A stretch of 64,000 bases of DNA from NCBI GenBank assembly GCA_027257055.1, contig JAPVLO010000123.1:1-64000 (forward strand). Reading direction: 5' to 3'. Made by a program: the position numbers and the translations under genes. Below are positions 1 to 10,494 of the stretch, in pieces. Source of the DNA: Cephalopachus bancanus (Eukaryota > Chordata > Mammalia > Primates > Tarsiidae). Under the pieces are notes generated by a model. That model searched no databases. It saw only the letters and a list, made by a program, of their open reading frames with translations, and was not told the origin of the DNA. Positions within the stretch are counted from its first letter, which is position 1. The number at the start of each line of letters is the position of its first letter.

Positions 1-74
1 ACAGCAGCCTTTTAAAACAAAGGTCATCATATCATCCTCAGTTCAAAACCCTCTATGGTTCCCTCTCTCTCTTT

Positions 75-185
75 CTTTAGAGACATGGTCTTGCTATAGT
101 GCCCAGGCAGAACCTGAACTCCTGGGCTTAAGTGATCCTCCCGCCTCAACCTCCCAAATAGTTAGGACCATAGGCACATCCCAGC
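75..185 (-). repeat. old Alu left-monomer fragment in the L2
   Basis: GAGACATGGTCTTGCTATAG through CCTCCCAAATAGTTAGGACC is a diverged 7SL-type monomer in antisense orientation. Confidence 0.6.
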
Positions 186-466
186 TTCTATGATTTCTCT
201 TACTAAGGCGAAAGCCAAAGCCCTCACATGATCTGACTCCTCTCTGACCACATATTGGACCAGTCTCCTCCTCCACCTCACTACTCTGCACACTTGCCTC
301 AGGGCTTTGGCACTTTCTCGTCCCCTGACTAGAACTGTCAGCCACCAGATGTCCTTTCTCAGTTCCTTTAGGTCTCAGCTGAAATTCTCTCTATCAGAGA
401 GGTCTGCTGTCTACCTCTCAGTCCTCCCACCAATTTCTATCACTCCAGCTCCTGTTCTCCCCTTCA

Positions 467-757
467 TTATTTATTTACTTATTTTTTTGAGTTGGAGTCT
501 CACTCTGTCACCCAGGCTGAGGTGCAGTGGCACGCTCATGGCCACTGCAGCCTCCACCTGCTGGGTTCAGGCGTTCTTCCACCTCAGCCCTCCAAGTAGC
601 TGGAACTACAGGTGCAGGCTAATTTATTTTTGCTTTATTGTAGAGATGAGGTCGCACCAAGTTACCCAGACTGGTCTCGAACCCCTGAACTCAGGCAATC
701 CTCTCGTCTCTGCCTCCCAGTGCTGGGATTACAGGTGTGAGCCACTGCACCCTGCCC
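467..757 (-). repeat. Alu
   Basis: Antisense full-length dimer from the T-rich start to GCCACTGCACCCTGCC. It is flanked by an imperfect CCCTTCAT duplication. Confidence 0.9.
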
Positions 758-777
758 TTCATGATATTCTGTAGCAC

Positions 778-1065
778 TTTTTTTTGAGTTAGAGTCTCAC
801 TCTGTCGCCCAGACTTGAGTGCAGTGGCATGCTCCCGGCCACTGCAACCTTGACCTGCTGGACTCCAGTGATCCTTCCGCCTCAGCATTCCAAGTTGCTG
901 GAACTACAGGCATGCGTTACCACACCCTGGCTAATTTTTGATTTATTGTAGAGACGAGGTCTCGCCAAGTTGCCCAGATGGGTCTCGAACCCACGGGCTC
1001 AGGCAATCCACTCGCCTTGGCCTCCCAAAGTGCTGGGATTACCGGCTGAGTCACCGAGCCCGGCC
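778..1065 (-). repeat. Alu
   Basis: Antisense dimer from poly-T to CACCGAGCCCGGCC, with the GATTTATTGTAGAGACGAGG linker of the local subfamily. Confidence 0.9.
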
Positions 1066-1254
1066 TACTGCCTGGTATTATTTATTTATTTATTCTTGTT
1101 ATTCCTTCCCTCCCCACTATTTAAATTCAAGATCTATGAATATAGGAACTTGGCTCTTTTGCTGCTACATTCCTAACACCTTGCACATAGGAGGCACTTA
1201 ATGCCTATTCGCTGAACGAATGAATGAATGAGTACATAAACTTCCTCTATTCCT

Positions 1255-1440
1255 GGTATTGAGTATTTTACATTCTTTATCTCATTTAACCCTCACAAAT
1301 ATCCTCTACCTTAGGTAATACTGCTTATTCCCATGTCAAAATAAAGGAACCAAAGCTCAGAAAAGTGGTGTCCCAGTGCAAGATTACCTAGGGCAGAGCT
1401 ACAATGAGAACCTCAGGAATAGGACTATAGAGCCCAGGCT
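1255..1440 (-). repeat. MIR
   Basis: The phrase TTATCTCATTTAACCCTCAC and the later AACCAAAGCTCAGAAAAGTG to GGGCAGAGCT match the reverse complement of the MIR core and 3' part. Confidence 0.7.
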
Positions 1441-2407
1441 CTAGTGCCAAAGGTACTCTACTCTGGCTTCTCTGGAAGCATTCTTGGTGCCAGCTGTCTG
1501 CTGGGTGCTTTCTGTGCCAGAGCAGCCTTGGACTGGGGACAGCATGAGAGGGATTGGGATGGTGGGGTGCTCAGATGGTGGGAATGAGGGACAGGAAGCA
1601 CTTCCCCAGGATCTCCTGTCCAGGACAGGTCCATCCTGGGTCCTACCCCTTAGGAATATTGGTGAGAGTGGGAGAAAGGAAGGCATGCAGGATGGTCTGG
1701 CTGCCCCTCCTCTCTCTACCCTGCCTTCCCTGGGTTATTCTGCCTGAGAATTCTCATTTGGATACAGCGAGGACCAAGGGCTACTGTGGGACTCAGGATA
1801 GTTCCAAGTGGAAGGGACTTAGAGGTCATCCTGACCAATTCTTCTGTTTTATAAAGGGGATTCTGAGGCCTGTAGAGGGGGAAGGACTTAGACAACATGG
1901 CAAGGAGATGAGCAGAAGTACAGCAACAGAGCAGGGGTAGGGTACATGGAAAGGGTTTGTAGGATTCCAGAAGAGCATCTGTGGGAGCCACCAAGTTTGG
2001 GGAATCTGAGCATGGAATAACGGGATGGACAGAGAAAATCTCTGTGGCTTTGAATTCTGTAAACACTTGCTGCACTCCCCGACTCCAGCCTCCTAGTGGT
2101 CCCATCCTAATAGTTTCTAGGGTTCCTGAATGCATCAATGCCACTGCCCCATGGATGTCAGGGATATGTCTGAAAGGGTCTCACACCCACAACTCCCTCC
2201 CTGCCTGGGAATCATGCAGGTGAGCTTAAGATCTGCGCAGCCACTGGTAGAGGCATGACAGCTGGGCTGTGGACCCATAGAATTGAGGGGCCTTCTTGAA
2301 GTAGAGTTAGGGCAGAAACAGTAGGCACTTGGGGGAGGGAGACCTTCAGCTTGGACTTCCCCACCAGAATAAACCATTAATAAAAAAGAAAAAGAGAAAA
2401 AAAAAAG
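1441..2407. other. intergenic stretch without a recognised gene
   Basis: Mostly non-Alu sequence. The part at about 1795-1935 (GGACTTAGAGGTCATCCTGA onward) resembles an old MIR-like core. ORFs of 80-140 codons here show no family I recognise. An A-rich run at 2380-2407 leads into the next element. Confidence 0.4.
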
Positions 2408-2512
2408 GAGCCAGGCATGATGGCTCACACCTGTAATCCCAGCACCTTGGGAGACTGCGAGTTCAAGACCAGCCTGTGCCATATAGCAAGACTTCGATTC
2501 TCCAAAAAATTT
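2408..2512 (+). repeat. Alu left monomer (FLAM-like)
   Basis: A single sense monomer ends in an A/T-rich tail; there is no right arm. Confidence 0.7.
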
Positions 2513-2682
2513 TTAGGGGAACCCCTTCGGATCCCCTCCTGCTGTGGGAGCTTTTCTGTTCTCAGTAAATCCTGCTTTCTCACTAGACAAATAAATAAAC
2601 AAACAAACAAACTCAGTATCTTTCAAATATTCCTGCCTAAGTTTTTAAAGAACATACAATACATACATATATATTTTTTTAT

Positions 2683-2912
2683 TTTTATTTTTTTTTAGTT
2701 GGAGTCTCATTCTGTTGCCTAGACTGGAGTGCAGTGGCAGCTCCCAGCCACCGCAGCCTCGACCTGCTGGGCTCTGGTGATCCTTCCACCTCAGCCTTCC
2801 AAGTAGCCGGAATTACAGGCATGCACTACCACGCCCGTCTGATTTTTTGATTTATTGTAGAGATGAGGTCTCAAACCCGCAGGCTCAGGCAATCCACTCA
2901 CCTCAGCCTCCC
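2683..2912 (-). repeat. Alu, truncated at its 5' side
   Basis: Antisense dimer from poly-T to CCTCAGCCTCCCAATA, where it stops before the usual GCTGGGATTACAGG end. Confidence 0.85.
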
Positions 2913-2940
2913 AATATATATTTTTAAAATTAGCCAGATG

Positions 2941-3232
2941 TGAGGCCAGGCTCGGTGGCTCAGCCTGTAATCCCAGCACTTTGGGATGCCGAAGTGAGAG
3001 GATTGCCTGAGCCCAGAGGCTCAAGGCCAGCCTGGGCAACTTGATGAGACCTCATCTCTACAATAAATCACAAAAATTAGCCGGGCGTGGTGGTATGAGC
3101 TATAGTTCCAGCTACTTGGAAGGCTGAGGCAGAAGGATCACCTAAGCCCAGCAGGTCAAGGCTGCAGTGGCCGTGAGCATGCCACTGCACTCCAGCCTGG
3201 GTGACAAGAGTGAGATTCCAGCTAAAAATAAA
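2941..3232 (+). repeat. Alu
   Basis: Sense dimer starting GGCCAGGCTCGGTGGCTCAG and ending with the GACTCCAACT-like tail. Confidence 0.9.
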
Positions 3233-3795
3233 AAATTAGCCAGGTGTGGTGGTATTGAGATAGAAAAACAGGAATTAAGCAGGAAGGCTGACCTTAATGG
3301 TCTTATCTTAAGTAAGTAGTTATATGCCATCTCTGCTTCTGTAAACACACTTTATTGCACCTCATATGGAAACTTCCATAAAAATGTTTGCTTCCATGCT
3401 TGGTGTGGAAGTAATCGTTCCCGGTCCTAAATTTAAAATTGTAAACCCATCAATGGCAAACCCATGTATGTTGTAACAAAAAAGCTCTATAAAAGCAGCT
3501 TGAAACTGGGGGTCGGGGTTCAGGTTTTGGGAGGCTGCTCTACCTGAGACTTCCAGAATAAACACCTTCGATTCTCCTCTCAGTCTCGAGTGCCTGTTCT
3601 GAGTGCATTCACTCCTGTTCCGGTGAGCTGCTGCAGTTGCTGTAACGTATGTGCAAGTAGTTCCAGCTACTTGGGAGGCTAAGGTGAAAGGATCTTCTGA
3701 GCCCAGGTAGGTGCTAGAGGCTATGGTAATCCGTAATTGTGCCACTGCACTCCAGCCTGGGTGACAAAGTGAGACTGACTCTGAGTCAAAAAAAA
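3233..3795 (+). repeat. Alu right monomer, split by a solo LTR
   Basis: AAAATTAGCCAGGTGTGGTG (left piece, to 3255) resumes after the LTR at 3647 as GTATGTGCAAGTAGTTCCAG and runs to the A-tail. Confidence 0.85.
3256..3646 (+). repeat. solo LTR of an ERV1/gammaretrovirus-type element
   Basis: This 391-bp block begins TGAGATAG, has a TATA box (TATAAAA, 3488-3494) and a polyadenylation signal (AATAAA, 3557-3562) 63 bp later, and is followed by a GT-rich U5-like end. It interrupts an Alu, and GTAT is repeated on both sides (3252-3255, 3647-3650), a 4-bp TSD as in class I retroviruses. The right end reads GTAAC rather than CA. No internal viral genes are present. Confidence 0.75.
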
Positions 3796-3809
3796 TTTAA
3801 AAATTAAAA

Positions 3810-3960
3810 CCAAAAGGAAACAGCAGACACTAAAATGTAGGCTACAGCAGGGTTACTTGTTCACTGCTATAATCCCAAGGCCCGTAACAGTGCCTAGGAC
3901 ATGGTAAGTACTCAATTGTTGAAAGAAGAAATGGATGAGGGAGAGGCACATGTTACAGTT
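3810..3960 (+). repeat. L2 LINE 3' end
   Basis: Matches the L2 tail: TTGTTCACTGCTATAATCCC, then AACAGTGCCTAGGACATGGT and TACTCAATTGTTGAA. Confidence 0.7.
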
Positions 3961-3985
3961 GGAGAGGAATTAAAGATGAAGGTAT

Positions 3986-4288
3986 GGCTGGGCTCGGTGG
4001 CTCAGCTTGTAATCCCAGCACTTTGGGAGGCCGAGGTGAGTAGATTGCCTGAGCCCGCGGGTTCGAGACCCACCTGGGCAACTTGGTGAGATTTTTATCT
4101 CTACAATAAATAAAAAATTAGCCGGACATGGTAGCGCGCGCCCATAGTTCCAGCTACTTGGAAGGCTGAGGCGGAAGGATCACCGGAGCCCAGCAGGTCG
4201 AGGCTGCAGTGGCTGGGAGCGGACACTGCACTCCAGTCTGGGCGACAGAGTGAGACTCCAACTCAAAAAAATAAATAAATAAATAAAG
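3986..4288 (+). repeat. Alu
   Basis: Sense dimer with a GGCTCAGCTTG A-box form and an (AAAT)n tail. Confidence 0.9.
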
Positions 4289-4298
4289 GTGAAGGTAA

Positions 4299-4595
4299 GG
4301 CCGGGTGCGGTGGCTCATGCCTATAATCCCAGCACTTTGGGAGGCTGAGATAAGAGGATTGCCTGAGCCCACGGGTTTGAGACCAGCCTGGGCAACTTGG
4401 TGAGACCTCATCTCTACAATTAATCAAGAAAATTAGCTAGGCGTGGTGGTGCATGCCTGTAATTCCAGCCACTTGGAAAGCTGAGGCGGAAGGGTCATCG
4501 GAGCCCATCAGGTCAAGGCTGTGGTGGCTGTGAGTGTACCACTGCACTCCAGTCCAGGCGACGGAGTGAGACTCCAACACAAAAGAAAAAAAAAC
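4299..4595 (+). repeat. Alu
   Basis: Sense dimer with GGTGGCTCATGCC, an older A-box form without the base deletion. Ends in an A-rich tail. Confidence 0.9.
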
Positions 4596-5332
4596 GGACC
4601 CTGGGAATCCCAGTTCCTCCTTTCCCTGGGACCCAGAATAGACACAGCCATTCTCAACTGCTTCTCCCTGCAGCCCTGTGTAAGGTCTCAGCACCAGATG
4701 CAGCACTATGTAGACAAGACCCCTTTCTACCCAGAGCTGTGCTCTTGTCTACAAAGATAAAACTGAGTTGACTGGAGAGAGGTTTGTGGAGGCTCCGTGA
4801 CCGAGGGGGAGAGGAAGGGTAGATTCTAGGGGGGCTTCATGGTGGAGGTTGGGAATGGGGATAGTGCTGCAGCCCTTCATTTTCTCAGAAGTCACCTGCC
4901 TGGGGAAGTCTCCATTGCTGTTCTGGAAGCATCTGCCTGGGGAAGAAAGGTCAAGAGGAGGAGGGCTGGGGAGATAGTCAAAGCCCAAGTATTTCTTTCT
5001 TCCTTTTGGTACCCAAAAGGAGACCTGGTCCCTCCAATTATCTGAAGCCCAGACAAGAGATAACCTCTTTCTGAAGAACTTCATTAGCATTTAAATGCCT
5101 GTCAATCTCTCCATCTTTTTCAACAAAACAGAACCCGGCCCTCCCCTCCCCTCCCCTCCAGCTACAGCTCTCCTCCTCCCCTTTCCCAACTGGCAGCCCA
5201 CTTCAGTCTGGCTTTGGGCCCCCTCCTTCCACAGAAAGGGCTCTCTCCAAGGTCACTACTGGCCCAGCTGTCACACAGCCTAAGGACCTTGTCACGCCCC
5301 TACTTGCTTGACTGCTCAAAAATACTGAGCCT
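4596..5332. other. intergenic stretch without a recognised gene
   Basis: Non-Alu sequence. It has a CCCTCCCCTCCCCTCC tract near 5141-5160. I could not assign it to a repeat family or exon. Confidence 0.4.
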
Positions 5333-5675
5333 AGCCGGGCTCGGTGGCTCAGCCTGTAATCCCCCGCCTTTGGGAGGCTGAGGTGAGTGAATTGCCTGAG
5401 CCCGCGGGTTTGAGACCCGCCTGGACAGCGAGACCTCATCTCTACAATAAATCAAAAAATCAGCCGGGGCGTGGTAGCGCATGCCTGTAGTTTTGGCTAC
5501 TCAGAAGGCCGGGCGTGGTAGCGCATGCCTGTAGTTCTGGCTACTCAGAAGGCTGAGGCGGAAGGATCGCCGGAGCCCAGCAGGCGAGGCTGCGGTGGCC
5601 GGGAGCGGCCACTGCACTCCAGTCTGGGCGACAGAGTGAGACTCCGACTCAAAAAAAAAAAAACAACAACAAAAA
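5333..5675 (+). repeat. young-type Alu with an internal tandem duplication
   Basis: Has the GGACAGCGAGACC deletion form. A unit of about 44 bp in the right monomer is present twice (5463-5507 and 5508-5551). The TSD is ACTGAGCCT at 5324-5332 and again at 5676-5684. Confidence 0.92.
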
Positions 5676-5689
5676 ACTGAGCCTCTCAG

Positions 5690-6787
5690 CTCTGTCCACC
5701 TCCAGAAGCCCTTGAGCCTCTTGGGCTGGGTTGCTCCTCCTCACCTTTGCTGAAGACTCTTCCACCCTTGACCTTGAGCTGGAGCACCATTCTTCAGGGC
5801 CCAGCTTCTGTTCTCTTCAGGCTCCCCCAGGGCAGCAGTTCAACCAGCCTGGCCTGATGTCAGTAACTGCCATCCTTGGTTTCTTTCCAGAGTCTCCTAG
5901 AGACTTGGGGTCCCCTGGACATTTTCACCTGGATCAATCTCAGGTACTTGAACTCCTATACACTGAACTCATCCTCTCTGTCTCCAAACTCCGCCAGTCT
6001 CCCTGTGTCAGCAAGAGAAAGGCACCCCAGTAGCAGAAAATCGTTAACTTTTTCTCCCTTACTTTTCACACTCAATTACCAAAGCCTGACAATTTACCTC
6101 CCACATCTCTGGTGGCCCCAGTTCTCTCCATTCCCACCAACACTAGCTCTCCCTGGTGCTAGTAGTAGGTTCCTGGTTAGTCTCCCAGCAGCTTCTCTGA
6201 CTGGGCACCAATCCTTCCGCCCCATACAGCCAAAGTGAACTTAAAAAAAAAAAGTGGACGGGCTGAGTCAGTCTGTAATCCCAGCACTTTAGGAGGCCGA
6301 TGCCAGTGGATTGCCTGAGCCTGCGGGTTCGCTACCAGCCCGGGCAACTTGGTGGAACCTCTTCTCTATAATAAATCAAAAATTAGCCAGGCGTGGTAGT
6401 GCATACCAGTAGTTCCGGAAGTCTGAGGCTGAAGAATTGCTGAAGTCCAGCAGGTCGACGCTGGTGTGGCCATGAGTGTGAGCATGCCACTACACTCCAG
6501 TCTGGGCAACAGAGTGAGACTGCAACTCAAAAAAAAAAAAAAAAAAAAAGCAAATATGAGTCTGTCAGCTGGTCCCCCAACCCTTCAAAGGCTTCCCAGA
6601 GCCCTTAGGATAAAGAGTTGACCACAGCAGCCCTAGCTGGGCCTCTGACTACCTCTCTGGGCTCTAGCCTTTCTGATCTTTCAACTTCTCTCAGATGCCC
6701 AAATATACTCGCATATCCGGAACACCAAGCACTATGCTGGAATGTGCCTTCCTCCCTGCCACTCTACCTATATCACTTTGCACATCC
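5690..6787 (+). repeat. L2 LINE internal part, split by an Alu
   Basis: 5690-6250 and 6552-6787 resemble the conserved L2 3' ORF and flank. Examples are ACTGAACTCATCCTCTCTGT, then CAAAGGCTTCCCAGAGCCCT and TAGGATAAAGAGTTGACC. It is followed by an unrelated retroelement. Confidence 0.7.
6254..6549 (+). repeat. Alu inserted in the L2
   Basis: Sense dimer, GGGCTGAGTCAGTCTGTAATC at the start and a long A-tail. Confidence 0.88.
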
Positions 6788-6993
6788 TTTTTTTTTTTTT
6801 TTTAGATCAGAAAAAATAGTTTATTTAGAAAGTACATGAGAGAGAGAGAGAGAGATTGATTCAACTCTCCAAGGTAGGAGAGGGGGGTCAAAGCTTGGGA
6901 AACATGGCAGCGGCCATAGCTCAAAGAGCACAGGGCTACTCCAGAGTCTAGGAAAGCAATGGCTCACTTTCATATCCTTAAAGGAGTCATTGA
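6788..6993 (-). repeat. unassigned retroelement 'B', copy 1
   Basis: On the minus strand it ends CTAAATAAACTATTTTTTCT followed by a poly-A run (the T-run at 6788-6804), with a (CT)n tract before it. It is homologous in opposite orientation to 7618-7810. The AATAAA plus A-tail suggest retroposition. Family unknown to me. Confidence 0.6.
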
Positions 6994-7580
6994 GATCCCG
7001 GGTATAGTGGTTCACACCTGTAATCCCAGCACTTTGGGAATTTGAGGTGGGAGGATTGCTTGAGGTCAGGAGTTTGAGACCAACCTGGGCAACATAGGCA
7101 GTCTCTATTTTTTTTTTTTTTTTTTTGAGTTGGAGTCTCACTCAGTTGCCCAGACTGGAGTGCAGTGGCCGCTCCCGGCCACCGCAGCCTCGCCTGCTGG
7201 GCTCCAGCGATCCTTCTGCCTCAGCCTTCCAAGCAGCCGGAATTACAGGCACGCGCTACCACGTCCGGCTGATTTTTTTGATTTATTGTAGAGATGAGGT
7301 CTCGCTGTCCAGGCGGGTCTCGAACCTGCGGGCTCAGGCAATCCACTTACCTCAGCCTCCCAAAGGCGCAGGATTACAGGCTGAGCCACCGAGCCCGACT
7401 GGCAGTCTCTATTTTAAAAGGGTCAGGCACAGTGGTGCTCTTCTGTAGTCCCAGATACTCAGGAAGCTGAGGCAGAAGGATCTCCTGAACCCAGGATGTC
7501 AAGCCTGCAATGAGCTATGATTGTGTCACTGCACTCCAGCCTGGGTGACAGAGTGAGACTCCGACTCAAAAAAATTTTTT
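6994..7580 (+). repeat. old Alu, split by a younger one
   Basis: The left arm (6994-7111) and the right arm (7401-7580) are AluJ-like (GCTTGAGGTCAGGAGTTTGA). The nested Alu sits in the linker. Confidence 0.85.
7112..7400 (-). repeat. young Alu nested in an Alu
   Basis: Carries the GTCTCGCTGTCCAGGC deletion form. TSD GGCAGTCTCTATTTT at 7097-7111 and 7401-7415. Confidence 0.92.
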
Positions 7581-7617
7581 TTAATTAAAAATATTGATAA
7601 ATAAATAAACATTTTAA

Positions 7618-7810
7618 AAAGCTAGGCCATTCCCTTGCTAAGTGATGATGTGGCCATGTGCTCTTTGAGCTATGGCCAGGCCATGTTTTCTTAAACTTTG
7701 ATCCCCTCCCCTCCCTTGGGGAGGTGAATCCTCTCTTTCTTGCTCTCTCTCTCTCTCTCCAATTTACTTTGTAAATAAACTATATTTTCTAATCTAAAAA
7801 CAAAAAAACT
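7618..7810 (+). repeat. unassigned retroelement 'B', copy 2
   Basis: CATGTGCTCTTTGAGCTATG, then a CTCTCTCTCTCTCTC tract, TAAATAAACTATATTTTCTA and an A-rich tail parallel copy 1. The two copies form an inverted pair around the nested Alus. Confidence 0.6.
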
Positions 7811-7970
7811 AGCTAGGTGTAGTGATGTCCCCTTGTAGTTTCATCTACTTGGGAGACTGAGGTGGGAGGATCGCTCCGGCCCAGTAGCTCCAGGCTTCAG
7901 TGAGCTAGGATTGTGCTACTGCACATCAGTCTGGGTAACACAGGGAGACCCTGTTTCAAAAAAAAAAAAA
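7811..7970 (+). repeat. Alu right monomer (FRAM-like)
   Basis: A single sense right arm from AGCTAGGTGTAGTGATG to the A-tail, with no left arm. Confidence 0.8.
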
Positions 7971-8495
7971 GATTAAAAGGAGATTTTGAATTCCTAGACT
8001 GGGTTGTAGACAACCCAAAGTCCCCTGAGTTTCCCTCATTATTAACATTTATCAGACTTGCAAGCTTTTGTTCAACAGCTGCCTCTCTGCTGGTCTGTGA
8101 GCAACACCAACCAGCACAGGCACCTGAAGTGCCCATAATGTTCAGAGCTGTGTTCCAGGACAGAGCAGATGTCGAGTCAATGAGTATTTGTTGAACAAAT
8201 AAGGGTTCTGCCCTGATGGCAGAGGTAGTGGCTAGAGCTAGGGATAACTGTCTCCTAAGTATCTGAACTCCTTTGTGTTGTCCCCCAGAGCCAGTGACTG
8301 TGGAGGGAAACCCAAATAAGGGGCAGTTGGTCCAAGAGCTGCTTTAAGGAGGGTTTCCTTTGCAGACGTTGTGGAGGCTAGAGTTGCTGAGTGGCCCCTT
8401 TCTTTGGCTCCCTAGATGGTAAGCCCCTACTCAGGCAGGGTAGTTAGCACAGGTTAGACATAGGTAGATAGGAAGGTTTCAGGACGTGTTCAGAC
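7971..8495. other. intergenic stretch, possible MIR/L2 trace
   Basis: The GAGTCAATGAGTATTTGTTG AACAAATAAG part (8170-8202) resembles an L2/MIR tail. The rest is unassigned. Confidence 0.35.
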
Positions 8496-8702
8496 ATTTT
8501 GTTTGTTTTTTGAGTCAGGGTCTTACTGTTGTCCAGACTGGAGTGCAGTGGCATACTCACAGCCACCCCAGCATCAACCTGCTGGGGCTCTGGTGATCTT
8601 TCCGCCTTAGCCTTCCAAGTAGCTGGAACTACAGGCATGTGCTACCACGCCTAGCTAATTTTTGATTTATTGTAGAGACGAGGTCTCGCCAAGTTCCCTG
8701 GC
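8496..8702 (-). repeat. Alu, truncated
   Basis: Antisense right arm plus linker, stopping at CGCCAAGTTCCCTGGCA where the purine tract begins. Confidence 0.85.
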
Positions 8703-8714
8703 ATTTTTTTTTTT

Positions 8715-8945
8715 AGGGAGGAAGAGAGGGAGAAGAGAGTGGGGGGGGGAGAGTGGGAGGGGAGGAAGGGAGGGAGAAGAGAGTAGGGGGGAGGAAGGGA
8801 GGGAGAAGAGAGTGGGGGGGAAGGGGGGGAGAAGAGAGCGGGGGGGGGGGAGAAAGGGGGGGAGAAGAGAGTGGGGAGGAGGAAGGGGGGAGGAGGAGGG
8901 AGGAGGGTAAAGGGAGAAAGGGAGAGAAGGATGGAGGGGAAGGGT
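8715..8945 (+). repeat. homopurine microsatellite (GGGA/GGAAG)n
   Basis: About 230 bp with almost only G and A on the + strand, including G runs of 7-9. It is degenerate rather than a pure repeat. The proline/serine-rich ORFs over it are artefacts. Confidence 0.95.
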
Positions 8946-9046
8946 GCAAGCCAAGCTGGTAGCTTTCCCCATCCCCTCAGCAAATCAAAAGAAAACACTA
9001 TCAGGTATAAGATAGGACAACCCAATGTTTCAGCTCATAATCACAA

Positions 9047-9220
9047 AGACCCTTTGTGTGGTGGTGGATGCCTGTGTTTCAAGCTACTTGGAAAGCTGAG
9101 GTGAATGGATCACCTGAGACCAGTAGGTAGAGGCTGTGGTGACCGGTGGCCATGAGCATGCCACTGCACTCCAGGCTGGGCGACAAAGTGAGAGTCCAAC
9201 TCAAAAAAGAAAAAAAGACT
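9047..9220 (+). repeat. Alu right monomer
   Basis: Sense right arm from GTGTGGTGGTGGATGCCTG to the A-tail. Confidence 0.8.
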
Positions 9221-9609
9221 CTTTCAGGATCCCTGTCAAAGGCAGAAGGCCCAATACCCACTCCTTAACTAATCAAAGCCATAAAAATTTTAATAAAACA
9301 ATAAAACCATTTTTTAGCTCATGAACTTGTGAATTGGAAACCTATGGCAGGTCTCCTGCAAAAGACAATGTGGTCTGGAAAAGACTACCTCTCCCACTCC
9401 TCCCATCAAAAGTAGAGAGATGTCAATCTCTGGAGTTACAGTTATACGTGCTCCACCCTCATTAGCATATCAATAACTAAGTAGCTATATCTAGCTTGTA
9501 GTTGAGAGCAAAAGCATGGTTTTTCTTTTTTGAGAAACTTGTCCATGGCTGCTCTTTCTGCCATGAATCTTTTTTTCCCCCTTCTCTTCTTCTCGCTAAT
9601 AACCTCTGT

Positions 9610-9786
9610 TTTTTTTTTTAACTTTATTTTACTTTTTGAATTGGAGTTTCACTCTGTCGCCCAGGCTAGAATGCAGTGTCATGCTGCTCATGGCCACCTC
9701 AGCCTCCACCTGCTGGGCTCAGGTAATCCTCTCACCTGGCCTCCCAAAGTGCTAGGATTATAGGTGGGAGCCACATCGCCCAGCCC
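9610..9786 (-). repeat. Alu deletion chimera (about 175 bp)
   Basis: The antisense right-arm start runs directly into the left-arm end (GGGCTCAGGTAATCCTCTCA CC). The deleted middle fits recombination between the two arms. Confidence 0.8.
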
Positions 9787-10046
9787 TTTTTTTTTTTTTT
9801 TTTGAGTTGGAATCTCATTTTGTCGCCCAGGATGGAGTACAGTGGCATGCTCACGGTCACTGCAGCCTTGTCCTGCTGGCAGGCGATCCTTCCCCCTCAG
9901 CCCTCCAAGTAGCTAGAACCACAGGTACGTGCCCCCATGCCCAGCTAAATTTTTATTTATTGTAAAGATGAGGTCTCAGGCAATTCTCTCTCTCACCTCA
10001 GTCTCCCAAAGTGCTGGGATTATAGATGTGAGCCACCCCACCCGAC
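9787..10046 (-). repeat. Alu
   Basis: Antisense dimer beginning with an 18-nt T run and ending GCCACCCCACCCGACC; a short deletion removes part of the left arm. ATAACCTCTG is repeated on both sides of this Alu pair. Confidence 0.88.
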
Positions 10047-10070
10047 CATAACCTCTGTTTTAAAATTTTG

Positions 10071-10360
10071 CTGGGGCCTGGCGCGGTAGCTCAGCCTGTA
10101 ATCCAGCACTTTGAGAGGCAAAGGCAAGTAGATTACCTGAGCCTGTGGGTTCAACACCAGCCTGGGCAATTTGTTGGGACTTTGTCTCTACAATAAATCA
10201 AAAATTAGCTGGGTGTGGTAGGGTAATCCTGTAGTTCCGGCTCCTTGGAAGGCTGAGGTGGAAGAATTGCCTGAGCCCAGCAGGTGGACACTGGGCTGGC
10301 CATGTTGCATTCTAGCCTGGGCAACAGAGTGAGACTGCAATTTAAAAAAAACAAAAAAAC
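10071..10360 (+). repeat. Alu
   Basis: Sense dimer, GGCGCGGTAGCTCAGCCTG form. Confidence 0.88.
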
Positions 10361-10494
10361 TTTACTGGCCGCTCTAAAATTGATTTTACGGTTGAGCCAA
10401 AGAATCCACGTGTTCTGCGCCGCACCCTACCAGGCCTCACTACTAGCCCTTGTACTGGAACAAGCAGGTTGTTAGCTTTAAAGAATAAGAGAGA

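Larger units (their letters stand above)
1..1220 (+). repeat. L2 LINE 3' part, split by Alu insertions
   Basis: The stretches 1-74, 186-466 and 1066-1220 read in order as the 3' end of a mammal-wide L2. The order is TTTTTAAAACAAA...TCATCAT, then the GACTCCTCTCTGACC/CCTCAGGGCTTTGGCAC part, then the GGCACTTAATGCC...GAATGAATGAATG tail. Three Alus interrupt it. Confidence 0.75.

Noticed and set aside
4596..4760. Possible exon after TTCTCCCTGCAG at about 4661-4672
   Set aside because: An acceptor-like site precedes a short open frame, but there is no convincing donor, partner exon or known protein.
8651..9025. Pro/Ser-rich 124-codon ORF on the minus strand
   Set aside because: It is the translation of the purine/pyrimidine microsatellite.
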